From: Zygnema cylindricum
Taxonomy: Eukaryota > Streptophyta > Zygnematophyceae > Zygnematales > Zygnemataceae
DNA: 64,000 nt
Assembly (NCBI GenBank): GCA_037447655.1
Contig: JBBHKE010000819.1
Coordinates: 53,497 to 117,496 of the forward strand
Direction of reading: 5' to 3'
In this document: positions 11,351 through 22,680 of the stretch, one piece after another
Position numbering within the stretch: the stretch's first letter is position 1
How the letters are laid out: each line of letters starts with the position of its first letter
Notes under the pieces: generated by a model
Told to the model about the DNA's origin: nothing
Databases searched by the model: none
The model's input: only the letters and a program-made list of their open reading frames with translations
Made by a program: the position numbers and the translations under genes

Positions 11351-12620
11351 ATGTCTCTGCGAGAGCTGAAAGGCGCCCTTCAAGCTTGTTGTTCTAACAG
11401 CAAAACTCTGACTGCAGAAAAATTAGAGGATTACAAATGCTTGGATGCGACAAATGTAACCTCCTCAAACAGTATTAAATCTGTGTATAAGTCGATTAAT
11501 AATCCTCATATTATGCTTCCTGTCAGTTATGGCGAGGCTACGGCTACCTGCAACACCCTAAAAAAACCAAAGATTTCTGTGAGAGATCACATGGCGTCTT
11601 TTGAGAGGTCGAGGAAATCCGTGGTAGAAGATGACAAAAATGAACAAGGAAGGCCACCTGTGGATTTTCATAGTAAAGAAGAGAATAACTCACAAGGACA
11701 AATCAAAATGGAAAAGAGTAAGGATAATACAGCAGTAGGGCTAATCCAACGGTGGAGAGATCTCCGATCGAACCCCGACACGAGACTTTCCAGAGAGTCT
11801 CAGTTTTCTGAGGATAATAATATCAGTGCAATTCAAAATGATTCTTTAGGGATTTTTTTTTCTGTTAGAGGTTTCTCCCCAGGGCCCCGTCAGAGACCTC
11901 CACAGACAAATAGAAGAAAAGATGAAGGGAACGAAGAGCCCCTAAGGAAGAAGATGAAAATAAGGGAAGAATGGAGTGTTTCAGAAGCTGGTTGTAAAGT
12001 TGAAGAGCTTGACGATACGTGGGTAGCTGTAAAAGACACTGTTAAAGTAAATGGACCTGTTAAAGCCTCTGGGACAATTGAAGTAAATTTCAATTCAGAA
12101 GATGCATGTATAAAGCAGGAATTGAATTCAGGCAAGAAAGCAACAGACAAGGGAATAGTGAAAGAAAAAGAAAACTTGTATTTAACGAGTCAGCCTCGAA
12201 TGGTTGCTATTGATTCGGTCGAAAAGTCACGAAGAAAACGGATAAATTTACACAAAGAAATCGTAGACATATCCGCAGAAGAGAGCGATATGGAAGAAGT
12301 ACACGGAGACAGAGTGGAGGAATTGGGGATAGACATGGTAAAAGAACAAGACTTGCAGCAGTTACTATCGCAGGGAGCAGGTAATAATGGAGAAGAGCTT
12401 CTAGTGTGGCCCTCCTCAGCATGTACGGATGGGATTGGAGATGAAATTCATCGAAGCAAAGCGAATATTGAACCTGTGAAGGTGCCAGCTTCTATTAACG
12501 CACGCCTCTTACCGCATCAAAGGGATGGTGTACGTTTTTTGTACGGACTGTATGCAGCGAAGCGCGGCGGTATTTTGGCTGATGACATGTAAGCTCCTCA
12601 TTTATACTCCTTCCATGTCT

Positions 12621-12682
<62 letters not shown>

Positions 12683-12790
12683 TCTCTCTCCCTCTCGCTC
12701 TCCCTCTCGCTCTCCCTCTCCCTCTCGCTCTCCCTCTCCCTCTCTCTCTCCCTCTCCCTCTCCCTCTCCCTCTCCCTTTCCTCTCCCATG

Positions 12791-12864
<74 letters not shown>

Positions 12865-15800
12865 CCTCCCTCCCTCCCTCCCTCCCTCCGTCCCTCCTCC
12901 CTCTCGCTCACACAAGCAAAGTTTAGACCTCATGATAAATCTTACTTTGTGTGCAACTGCTCAATTGGCGGTTGACTTTCTCTTTCCGAATTTTGCGGCG
13001 ATATAATCTTAGTACGCATCCTGTATGTTCAGACTCGTACAAACTTTACACAGCTTGTTTGCAATGTTTGTCAAATCCTACAATTGCGCAGAAGAAGAGT
13101 AATTTTTGAATTTGAAAGTTAGTATTGCCGTATTAGCGATACGCGATGTAGTTTAGAGTGTTGGTTACTTTCAAATTGGTGGGTAGAGTGATTATATCAG
13201 CTATTGCATTCAACAATGCATTTTAACTGTTGCTTAAAGCAATAAATCTGAAAATTGATCCTGCTCTTTGCAAAATTCAGTGGTGTAAGGGCCAAATGTA
13301 ACTTATATGTGTGCATATTGAGCAATCCGCGAGCTTCAAAGGAATGGGGAAGGGCAGTGTGGGAATTTCAAATAAGGCTCCGCTCCTCACTTTTGTCAGT
13401 CTACATGTCGTTTGTCTTATGCCATCAATGTTCCCTCGTGATCACGGTGTACGGTCGAGGGTCTGTTTTTAAGCTTTTTGCAAACAGGCGGATGACTTTG
13501 AGAATAGCCCAATCAAGTATGTTGCCTAATCTCCATCATCTCTTGTTAAGGACATATACTGGTTTGATATTTCTTTTCATTTTTGGGACACAAGCTTGGG
13601 AACCCATGGTCTTCTTTTTCAGGGGGCTTGGAAAAACAATTCAAGCGATCGTCTTTCTTGGAGCAGCCCTGAGAAAAGCGGGAAGTCCGACCAACTTCTT
13701 ACCATCTTATCGATTACCACCTCCAAAGGCTCCTGAGAACAAATCCTCTCTGAGGAGGCCAGACAGCTTTGACAACAACAAACAATTTGGACGGGTGGTT
13801 CTTGTTATCACTCCAACGTCAGTTCTTCAAAATTGGGAGGCAGAATTTGCCGCATGGGGTTCATTTCGGGTCGGAGTTTTCCATGGGCAGCAGGGTGAGG
13901 GAGAGAGGGAGTGAGGGAGAAGGAGGGAGAGGGGGAGAGGAAGGGGAATGGGGAGAGTGAGGGAGAGGATGGGATAAGCCTAGTTAGTTCATTTCATAAG
14001 TCACACTACTCAATGTAAGCCAAAATATTCTTGGGATTTTACTTCTCTCTTTTTTTATATCTTTTTCTTATCTTTTTTTTCATTTTTTTTTTTTGCCGTT
14101 TTTTTTTTTTTTTATTTTTATATTTTTTTTTTTTTTTTTTATTTTTTTTTTTTTTTTGTTTTTTTTTTTTTTCTTTTTTTTTTTTTTTTTATTTTATATT
14201 TTTTTTTTTTTTTTTTTTTTATTTTTTTTTTTTTTTTTTTTTCCCTTTTTTTTTTTTTTAATCTTTTTTTTATTATGATTATTTTGTATTATTATTATTT
14301 ATTTCTTTTATTTTTTTCTCATCCACGTGTCCTATAGCCAACTGCCACTTTTTTGTCTTATTTTCATTTTTTGTCTTATTAGCACTTTTTTGTCTAATTC
14401 TCACCGAGATCCTGCGGCCGAAAAATCATTTCTGGAACCATGAATCGCTCGTTGGTCAGAGTCAGTTCCTGGAAAAGACAAAAGAATTAATAAAAAAAAA
14501 AATTAAAGAATAAGATAAAGAAAAAGGTAAAGAAAAACACAAAGGAAAAAAAAAGAACTAAAACAAAAATCCCATGGGAAAGAATTGAAAATCCCTCCCT
14601 CCCTCCCTCCTCCCTCCTCCATGTCTCTCTGACTCTCCCTCCCTCTCTCCCTCCCTCCCTCCGTCCCTCCTCCCTCTCGCTCACACAAGCAAAGTTTAGA
14701 CTTCATGATAAATCTTATTTTGTGTGCAACTGCTCAATTGGCGGTTGACTTTCTCTTTCCGAATTTTGCGGCGATATAATTTTAGTACCCATCCTGTATG
14801 TTCAGACTCGTAAAAACTTTACACAGCTTGTTTGCAATGTTTGACAAATCCTACAATTGCGCAGAAGTAGAGTAAGTTTTGAATTTGAAAATGAAAATTG
14901 CCATATTAGCGATACGCGATGTAGTTTAAGTGTCTGGTTTAGAGTGTTGGTTACTTTCAAATTGGTGGCCAGAGTGATTATGTCAGCTATTGCATTCAAC
15001 AATGCATTTTAACTGTTAATTAAAGTAATAAATCTGAAAATTGATCCTGCTCTTTGCAAAATCAGCGGTGTAAGGGCCAAATGTAACTTATATGTGTGCA
15101 TATTGAGCAATCCGCGAGCTTCAAAGGAATGGGGAAGGGCAGTGTGGGAATTTCAAACAAGGCTCCGCTCCTTACTTTTGTCAGTCTACATGTCGTTTGT
15201 CTTATGCCATCAATGTTCACTCGTGATCACTTTGTACGACCGAGGGTCTGTTTTTGAGCTTTTTGCAAACAGGCGGATAACTTTGAGAATAGCCCAATCA
15301 AATATGTTGCCTAATCTCCATCATCTCTTGTTAAGGTCGTATACTGGTTTGATATTTCTTTTCATTTTTGGGACACAAGCTTGGGAACGCATGGTCTTCT
15401 TTTTCAGGGGACTTGGAAAAACAATTCAAGCGATTGTCTTTCTGGGAGCAGTCCTGAGAAAAGCGGGAAGTCCGACCAACTTCTTACCATCTTATCGATT
15501 ACCACCTCCGAAGGCTCCTGAGAACAAATCCTCTCTGAGGAGGCCAGACAGCTTTGACAACAACAAACAATTTGGACGGGTGGTTCTTGTTATCACTCCC
15601 ACGTCAGTTCTTCAAAATTGGGAGGCAGAATTTGCCGCATGGGGTTCATTTCGGGTCGGAGTTTTCCATGGGCAGCATCGTGATGCTGTGCTTGGACAAG
15701 TCCTTGCAGGTGACCTTGAGGTAATTTGTTTTTAACCGCAAATCAAAGAAAGGGAGGCATTCATCTCTGTCCTGACATATGCTGAAGCTCTGGGATCGCA

Positions 15801-18800
15801 ACCATCTTGATGTGTTTGACGTATTTGTGCTGTGTGTTTGTTTTTAGCTTCTTCTTAAGTCCAGAATTTGTTTGAATTTTCAAGAGTTTAAATAGCCGTC
15901 ACCTTGCAAAACTCCAAGTGTCCGTCTCTCAAGTTTTATCATTTGTGGATCATCCATCCTTTCCTGCTCACTTTGTCGTAACTGTATCTTGTCTTCCAAG
16001 TAGTTCTTGACAATCTTTGACACTTTCTGTAAAACATTAAGTGTCAGTCTCTTGAGTTTCTTCATTTGTGGATCAATCACCCTTTCCTGCTCACTCTATC
16101 ACTCTTAACTGTATCTTGTACTTCAGGTAGTTCTTACAAGCTTCGACACTTTCCGTCTCTTTGCGAGAGAGCTTTGCGAAATCGAATGGCACTGTGTGGT
16201 TGTGGATGAAGCTCATCGTCTCAAAAATGAACGCTCAAAATTGTACGAGGCTTGTACCCGGATCCGGACCAAGCGCCGTTATGGCCTCACAGGAACAGTT
16301 ATGCAAAACAACTTCTCAGAGCTCTTCAACGTCTTTGATTGGGCGGCTCCAGGATGTATCGGTTCCAGGAGCCAGTTTAAAGAGTATTATGACGATCCAA
16401 TGAAACAGGTCAGAAGATCAGACAAGTTTCAAGTTTCCCTTACTGTGTCCGGGGCTGGATGCAAAAGTCTTATATTGTTTTTGTAGGGTAGATGAACGAT
16501 ATTTGCCTCAAAGTCGTCACTATTACTTATCAAATATTTATGGATTTTGCCAGGGTCAGCGAATAAACGCACCCGCGGCGTTCGTGGCTCAATCAGAGAA
16601 ACGGAAGGCTCGTCTTGTCGAGGTTTTGAAATGCTTCATGCTTCGAAGAACCAAAGACGCGACCATTGGGCACCTTCTCCATGGCAAGATTGACAATGTA
16701 GTCTTTTGTTCCATGGCTCCACTTCAGCAACGCGTATATAATCGAATGTTGAAGTCTCCGGACTTCCAGCTTCTTGTGCATAAAGACGAGCCATGCAGGT
16801 GTGTTAGTGATAACTTTTCTTTTAAGAAGGAAGGATTATAACGCCCCTTTCTATTACTTTCAGTGAATGTATGCATTAGGAAGCACTCTAGATGTCCCTA
16901 TGATGTCCGGGTAAGCATAGAGGAGCATTAGAATGTATTTTGTCGGTCTTTTATTTTGAGGTTTCCCTAGGCATTTGGAATGGTTTTTGACAATGGTTCA
17001 GAATATAGTTAGGCATGGTTACATTTAACAAAGGGCGCAAAGGGCTTTTTGCAGTTGTGGGGGCCGATTTGCAAAGGGTGAATGCTGTCATCGAACAGCA
17101 GAGGAGGGTCCAATTTGGACATATTTGCACCCGAATCGAGAACAATGTGAACGTTGCCCTTATTGTATCGTTCTACCTTGCTTACTGAAGCTACAGCAGG
17201 TGGGCTATGGACCAACATTAGAGAAACAAATAGAGTTACTTTTTGCGGGAGAATAGAAGGGAATGGGTTGAAAAGCTAGACTGAAAAAATGGGTTTAGGA
17301 GAAAAATGTTTATGTTTTGACGGGAAGAGGTTATATGTGATTGAAAAAGAGGATAATGTGAGGATGTTATGTGAAGTGTAGGTTGACTGTACAAGAAGTG
17401 TAAGGAGTTGACTGGGAATGCTGGGATGCTTCTCATTACCATTCAGGACTCAAAGATGTGGTCTTAGAATTAAACAGTTGACAAAGTACACTGGCCATCG
17501 TTATTAGTGTTAATAACACTAACCGATTGCAGCTTTTAGGAAAAATCATAAAATAATGTTAATAACACTATTTAAGGGAGTGGCCTACAAGTCGCCACGT
17601 CTCCTTGCACAAAATTAGCATTATGCATTCTTATTCCACATCTACACTGATAGCGGTGGGGAGAGTAGCTTGGGGCGTCACGTCCTTCTGGCAGGATAAA
17701 CATCTATGTGCATGTATTAAGGGATTTCTGTGTTCAAAGATGAAACCATTCAATTCACAATAACCGTTTCTTTATGCAATGTCTGACTCTTTTCTTAGTT
17801 ATCCAGGTGAGTAATCACTTGCAGCTTTTGAAGGCAAATCCTCGAGACAGCCTCAAAAAGCAGATGAAGGACCGGGCTTTTACTCGTCTCGTATTGGCAG
17901 AAGATGCGACATTGTTGGGAGGTCTTGACCCAGATGAAAGTTTTATGGGATTGAGTGCATCAGAGCACTGTGGAAAGATGTTAGCTCTCGAAAAATTGCT
18001 TCAATCATGGACCTGGGATGGGGACAAAGTGCTCTTATTTAGTTTTTCTGTCAGGTGAGTGGCACTAATGTGCTCTACAAGAATGGATTTTGAGTCTCGT
18101 ATAAATTTTGAACGATAGTGCTGTAATTGTTTACAAATCCTTTAGTTTTAGACTTCTGTTTCTTCTGTTTCGAAACTTTAGTTCTAGTTTGTGAAGCGTT
18201 TCAATAAAAGCCACAAGAGGTATAATGAGTATGGAAAAATTTGATTTTGAGTTCATAAGGATAACAGACCGCCAATTAGAATACTATTCCACGATGTCTA
18301 GGAGCCAAATTGCACGGCAACTTAACTGAGGTCAAGGGCCTGGAATGGCTGGAAATGCTGTTATTTGAGGATGTGAATGGAAAGGGAAGAGTGCTTGGAG
18401 TCTCCATACTAGTACACATCAATGTGCTATTTTCATTATTATTATGTGCTCGGAACTGCCTCATTTTTTTCGCTTTGTTTTCAACTTCTTCAAGAAAATC
18501 TTTGGAAGATTGCAGAGATGTCAGAATTTTTTCTATTGGGTTTTTTGCAGAATGTTGGACATTCTCGATCGCTTTTTGGTACGAAGGGGTTATTACTTTT
18601 CTCGTTTAGATGGTAGCACACCTATGTCCTCCAGGCAGTCGACCGTGGATGAGTTCAACAGAAGCCCTTCAAAACAGGTAAAGCTTTTGTGAGTTCATGC
18701 CAGTTAACCAATCAGTGTTTGCTCGGCACCTTTCTGAATCATAAATTCGTCTATGTATCGTCAGTAATGGCATGTGGCTAAGCACTGACCTTCTCCACCA

Positions 18801-21563
18801 CATTTTTGGTTTAACTTGAAGCACTGAAGAAGCAATTGAGAAGTTGGTGATTGCGTAGAGGCTTTTTGTTTTCCTTTTTTTCTTATGCGATGCTGTCATG
18901 GCTGTGTGTTTTATTGACGAGGTTGTTTCAGGTCTTTTTGATATCGACTAAGGCCGGTGGTCTCGGACTTAACCTCGTTGCAGCAAATCGTGTAGTGATC
19001 TTCGACCCCAATTGGAACCCAGCATATGACCTACAGGTGAGTTGTTTTCTGCGGTCATCCATCCGCTGGTTTCAAAATTGTGACTGTCTTCAGCTAATTA
19101 ATAATCCGTGGGAATGTAAGTTCCAAAGCCATGAGTTTGACAGTCTTGCACCCATATATAACACTTATGTGCAATTGTCGGGGAACTTGTAACATTTTCT
19201 TACTTTAACATGTGTAAATAGGCCCAAGATCGTTCGTTCCGTTTTGGTCAACGGCGACATGTGACAGTTTACCGTTTACTAAGTGCTGGATCGGTGGAAG
19301 AGCTTGTTTATACTCGCCAGGTGTACAAGCAACAGTTGGCCAATATGGCAATTTCGGGGGCACAGGAGAAACGATACTTCGAGGGAGTTCAGGTTATCTT
19401 TCAAATTACACGAATTCTTTCTATTTATTTCACGATATTCATATATATTCAACATATTTATTTCTATCCCATTGCTGCATGTGCAAATGTATAGTTGATT
19501 ACCGTTTTTTTTCATTAGTTTGGATGGACTATTAATATGGACGGAAAATAACATAGTCCATCTTAAAATCGTGTATACCGACGTGGGCAATTCCTGTCCC
19601 GCTCAATTTAGGATTTTGTAAATCATGTAGTTCAAAATAACGATCGTGTGGATAGCAGAAAAGTCAATATGAGAAATTCGTATGCCATAGATTCTAAAAA
19701 TGCATACATTTTATTGAGTGTCAAAGCTGAGATCAACTGAACTTGGGTCGTTTCATTCAGGGTTCCAAGGAACATCAGGGAGAGCTCTTTGGTATCGGAA
19801 ACCTTTTCAAGGATCAATCTGATGGCCTTTTCACTTCTAAAATAATTGAAGGTCACGAAGAAAGAATGCTTCGGATTTCTCAGGACCTGGCTTCACATTT
19901 AAGGGACAAAACACTATTGAGGAAACAAACCATACCAATGCGCCTCTCAGAAGCAAGAGAAGGAGAGGACGAAAAGGTACCAGTCGATGAAGATGTAGAT
20001 GTTAGAGGTCTGAACGAAGTGGCCAAAGAACTCGAAGACGAAGGTCGAGGAAGGATGAAGGGAAGGGAGCCTGCTAGTGGACTTGCAGAGAAGGAAAGAA
20101 CGGACTCAGAAGGAAAAGTTGCTGGCTGTTCAGAAGGTTTAAATAATAAGGAGATCAGTGGGAGAAAAAATGACGGACGAGCGAGTTTGGGTGTTCCCGA
20201 AGCAGAACAAAAGGAACCGCTTTCTAACGTTTTGCAAAACGCAGGTGGGCAACAGTATTTCATGACTTTCCATATCTCTGTTGATCTTGCTCTGAATTTG
20301 ATAAGTTTTGTTCTATACATTCTTAATTAGGACTGCTCCCCAGAGACGTACTAGAGAATTTTGTAATCTGGCTCGCAGAACTGTTCATATAGTTGCAGAA
20401 TCGTCGAATTTTGGACTTGGATGGAAAAATCAAAAGCTTAGGATGTCACCTTCAATGGAGTGAACACATTTAGCTAGAGTTTGTCTGTTTTAGTGTTATC
20501 GACTTTTAATATTGATGCTCTGAGTAGCTTCTGTACTTTTAACTTCTCCAGTTCACTGAGTCTGGAGAGGACCATTGTATCAAGTTCAGCAAATCCACTT
20601 ACCATTTTTTTCTTAGCTGACATTTATAGATGACATTTGTCAGTTTATGATTCAAGCCAATAATAACAGGTCGTTTCATTATTCATCTGTCAAGTTTTTG
20701 GACAATGTTCATGCTGAAGCTACAGTGGGAGATCTAAAGTCTAGGTTTCCCATACTTAAGAAACTTTTTTTGGTAACAACCTATTTTTTATATGTGAGGT
20801 TTTACAGGTATTGTATACAGCCATAGAAATGAACTTGTTGTAAACATGCAAGGGAATTTAAAAGAGGCACCGGAGTTCAATACTGAGGCACAATCGGGGT
20901 ATAGAAGCAAGGTAATAATATGTGGTCAAGAGAGAAGGCAGATTCAAGAACCAAAGGGACCTTCACAAAGGGGATTATTAAAGAAGCCGGTTGTTAATCG
21001 CACAAGAAAACATTTGCGTGAAGCCACAGCTACAGGTATGACTTTTGCAGATTGGTGGGACCTACGTGGGTACTTCATAAGTTTTCTCAACTAGACGGGC
21101 AATATGTTCTTGGTTTATTGTTGTTTGATCTCATTTGACACTCTTCGCTTTTCATTTGTCTTTTCATCCGTTCATGTACTCAAATGGTTTACGATCGTAC
21201 TTCCTAGTGGAGCTTATTTTCACTGCTGGTTATGTTGGTATGTCATCTCCAATGAGGATTGTCGATTTGAGTTTTGACAAGGAAAACTGAGTACATTCTC
21301 ACTGTGGAGTAATGGTGGCGAGTCGATTTTCTGGGATTTTTTCTACAGAGAAAGGCAAATTTACGATGTCCGGTATTGTAAAACCACCCTCGATTGCCTC
21401 AACAAGTGTCGGGGATCGAGGGAAAAGTGAAAAAAGAGCCGATTTTGAAAGAATGGCGACATGGAAAGGAATGGATGTGCAGAATTTTAGTGCTTGGGTG
21501 AAGTCAATCAGTAGTGAACAACGGAAACAGTTATTGGCCGAATATCAACGGAGCACGCAGTAG
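11351..21563 (+). CDS. SWI2: SNF2-family ATPase, ERCC6L2/SWI2 (CHR9) type
   Basis: Nuclear DNA-dependent ATPase of the ERCC6L2 branch, linked in other organisms to DNA repair. Twelve in-phase GT-AG exons: 11351-12588, 15408-15720, 16127-16408, 16554-16798, 17055-17199, 17807-18054, 18551-18677, 18932-19036, 19222-19392, 19761-20244, 20808-21035, 21349-21563; 1,266 codons plus TAG. The first ~370 residues are charged and poorly conserved, then [19 protein letters not shown]. Motif I GLGKT is at about 414-418, DEAH 544-547, LTGT 571-574. A Cys cluster follows (692-735: CSC, CC, CERCPYC). The helicase C lobe has RLDGSTP (~842-848), [11 protein letters not shown] and [11 protein letters not shown] (903-913). 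[15 protein letters not shown] and [10 protein letters not shown] follow, and a GIVYSHRNE motif at the start of exon 11. All catalytic motifs look intact. The exon at 17055-17199 has no start codon of its own but matches the family closely. Confidence 0.93.
12619..12908. repeat. Long CT microsatellite
   Basis: About 290 bp of (CT)n with CCCT and CCTC variants in SWI2 intron 1. Serine/leucine and arginine/glutamate frames here are artefacts. The length may be inaccurate in the assembly. Confidence 0.95.
12870..13892 (+). repeat. 1-kb direct duplication, copy 1
   Basis: Matches 14,643-15,677 at high identity. It begins in a CCCTCC tract and ends abruptly at GGGCAGCA, where copy 1 turns into GA-rich sequence. 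It includes intronic DNA, the splice acceptor and most of SWI2 exon 2. Confidence 0.92.
13623..13894 (+). pseudogene. Truncated duplicate of SWI2 exon 2
   Basis: Near-identical to the start of exon 2 (15408-15720), with an intact CAG acceptor and Walker A coding sequence. It lacks the last ~45 bp, including the DLE codons and the GTAATT donor, and runs into GGTGAGGGAGAGAGG. Used alone it would end in a stop soon after; a splice from the nearby GTGAGG would shift the frame. It is therefore treated as a pseudo-exon, although it could act as a poison exon. Confidence 0.75.
13894..13975. repeat. GA-rich tract
   Basis: Purine-rich GGGAGA repeats directly after the truncated duplicate exon. Low complexity, non-coding. 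Confidence 0.85.
14036..14330. repeat. Long T-rich tract
   Basis: Nearly 300 bp of T with scattered A, C and G, in SWI2 intron 1. Polyphenylalanine frames are artefacts. It is a likely place for assembly error. Confidence 0.95.
14643..15677 (+). repeat. 1-kb direct duplication, copy 2 (contains real exon 2)
   Basis: Matches 12,870-13,892 with a shift of about 1,773-1,785 bp. This copy keeps the full exon 2 with its donor, so it is the functional one. Confidence 0.92.
17499..17578. repeat. AGTGTTAATAACACT-type repeat in SWI2 intron 5
   Basis: Two near-palindromic TGTTAATAACACT words about 55 bp apart, resembling the terminal GTGTTATTAACGCTAAT words of the TA-type MITE family. Possibly a decayed MITE end. 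Confidence 0.4.
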
Positions 21564-22680
21564 GATAACAAAAAAAAAGAGATTTTGAAAACTAGTGTAG
21601 AGATTTTGGAATTTGGGAGAGAGGGAATCGTGACCTGTAAGATAACCAGGGCGAGAATGTTACCAGGCTCTTAGATTGTCAATAAAACACCATTAGACGT
21701 TATATAATGTTAACATGCAACATTTTTGGAGGAAGTTGCATTGTTAGTCTTTAACTTCAATTAGTTTGATCAGTTAGGAATAACCTGTATATTGAAGCTT
21801 CCCACAAAGAATACTCATCTGTTCGTAGGAATGAAACCTTTGGAGGCAATGTTAAAGAGCTTTCTGTTTTGAGCTAATAAGTGTCAGAGTTTTATTTCCT
21901 TTATGTCAGTTAAATATGATAGCTTTCAATCTATTCTTAATAGATTTAACAATGTTTCAAGTGCCAGCTATAAAGTTGATTGCTTCCATCAATAGTGTTT
22001 GAGTATTTTTGTTTTGTAGTAAAGCAACAAAGCTTTCACCTACCTCATTTTCATTTTTACAGTACATTTACTTCACATTAAAACGGAGACAGACCGGCAT
22101 AACATATTAAGTATTTACTGCCAGATAGGCTTCAATATAGTTGTAAACCATACTATTTAAGTGAGTAAATGGAAAAGCCGCAATTCTTTTTCGGCTTTGT
22201 TGTTACATACTGAAACCAGTTCCTCGAAAGTGTTTTCTTACATATTCTTCAATTTTTGCATTCATGGAATCACAGGAAAAAGATATTGTCGCCAAATAAG
22301 TTATGAACGGTTTTCACAATATCACAAAAGCGAGACAAACATGTAAAAAGACAAAGCTATAAGAACAATAGCTCACGAGTTCATTTCAATTAGTTGCTCT
22401 GATTCGAGTAACAAAGTACATAAATTCGGTTTGACCAACATGACTACAAAAAATATTCTATTTTGGATAATCAAACTATTCACTAAAAAATAATTGAACT
22501 TCCCATAAAAGTGGCCTCGTCCTTTCGATTTGCACCATTTCCCGATAACTTATTGAGTAAGTTTAGCATTTTAGACTAAACCTATTTGATTTATTGTGTT
22601 GATCTACTGAATCTTTCACATTTTACACACCCTTTATAACTTAAAATGCTCAGGGAGGAATTTAATATCTAAGGGTTTTA
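21564..22680. other. Convergent 3' region between SWI2 and URGT
   Basis: AT-rich interval between two convergent stop codons. An AATAAA at about 21,681 could serve SWI2 polyadenylation. No ORF or RNA gene supported. Confidence 0.55.

Larger units (their letters stand above)
12589..15407 (+). other. SWI2 intron 1 (2.8 kb, repeat-laden)
   Basis: Donor ACAT|GTAAGC at 12589 and acceptor TTTTCAG at 15407 join Asp-Met to Gly-Leu-Gly-Lys-Thr in phase. The intron contains the CT tract, a duplicated pseudo-exon, a GA-rich patch, a long T tract and a second CT patch. A nearer acceptor at 13622 leads only into the truncated duplicate exon. Confidence 0.85.

Noticed and set aside
12525-12933. Ser/Leu/Pro and Arg/Glu ORFs over CT tracts
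   Set aside because: Translations of a microsatellite, with no complexity and no start context.
13255-13914. Separate upstream SNF2 gene or exon from the first copy
   Set aside because: It is the truncated half of a direct duplication without donor. The second copy splices cleanly on both sides.
14031-14278. Phe-rich membrane-like ORFs
   Set aside because: Translation of a T-rich tract in an intron.
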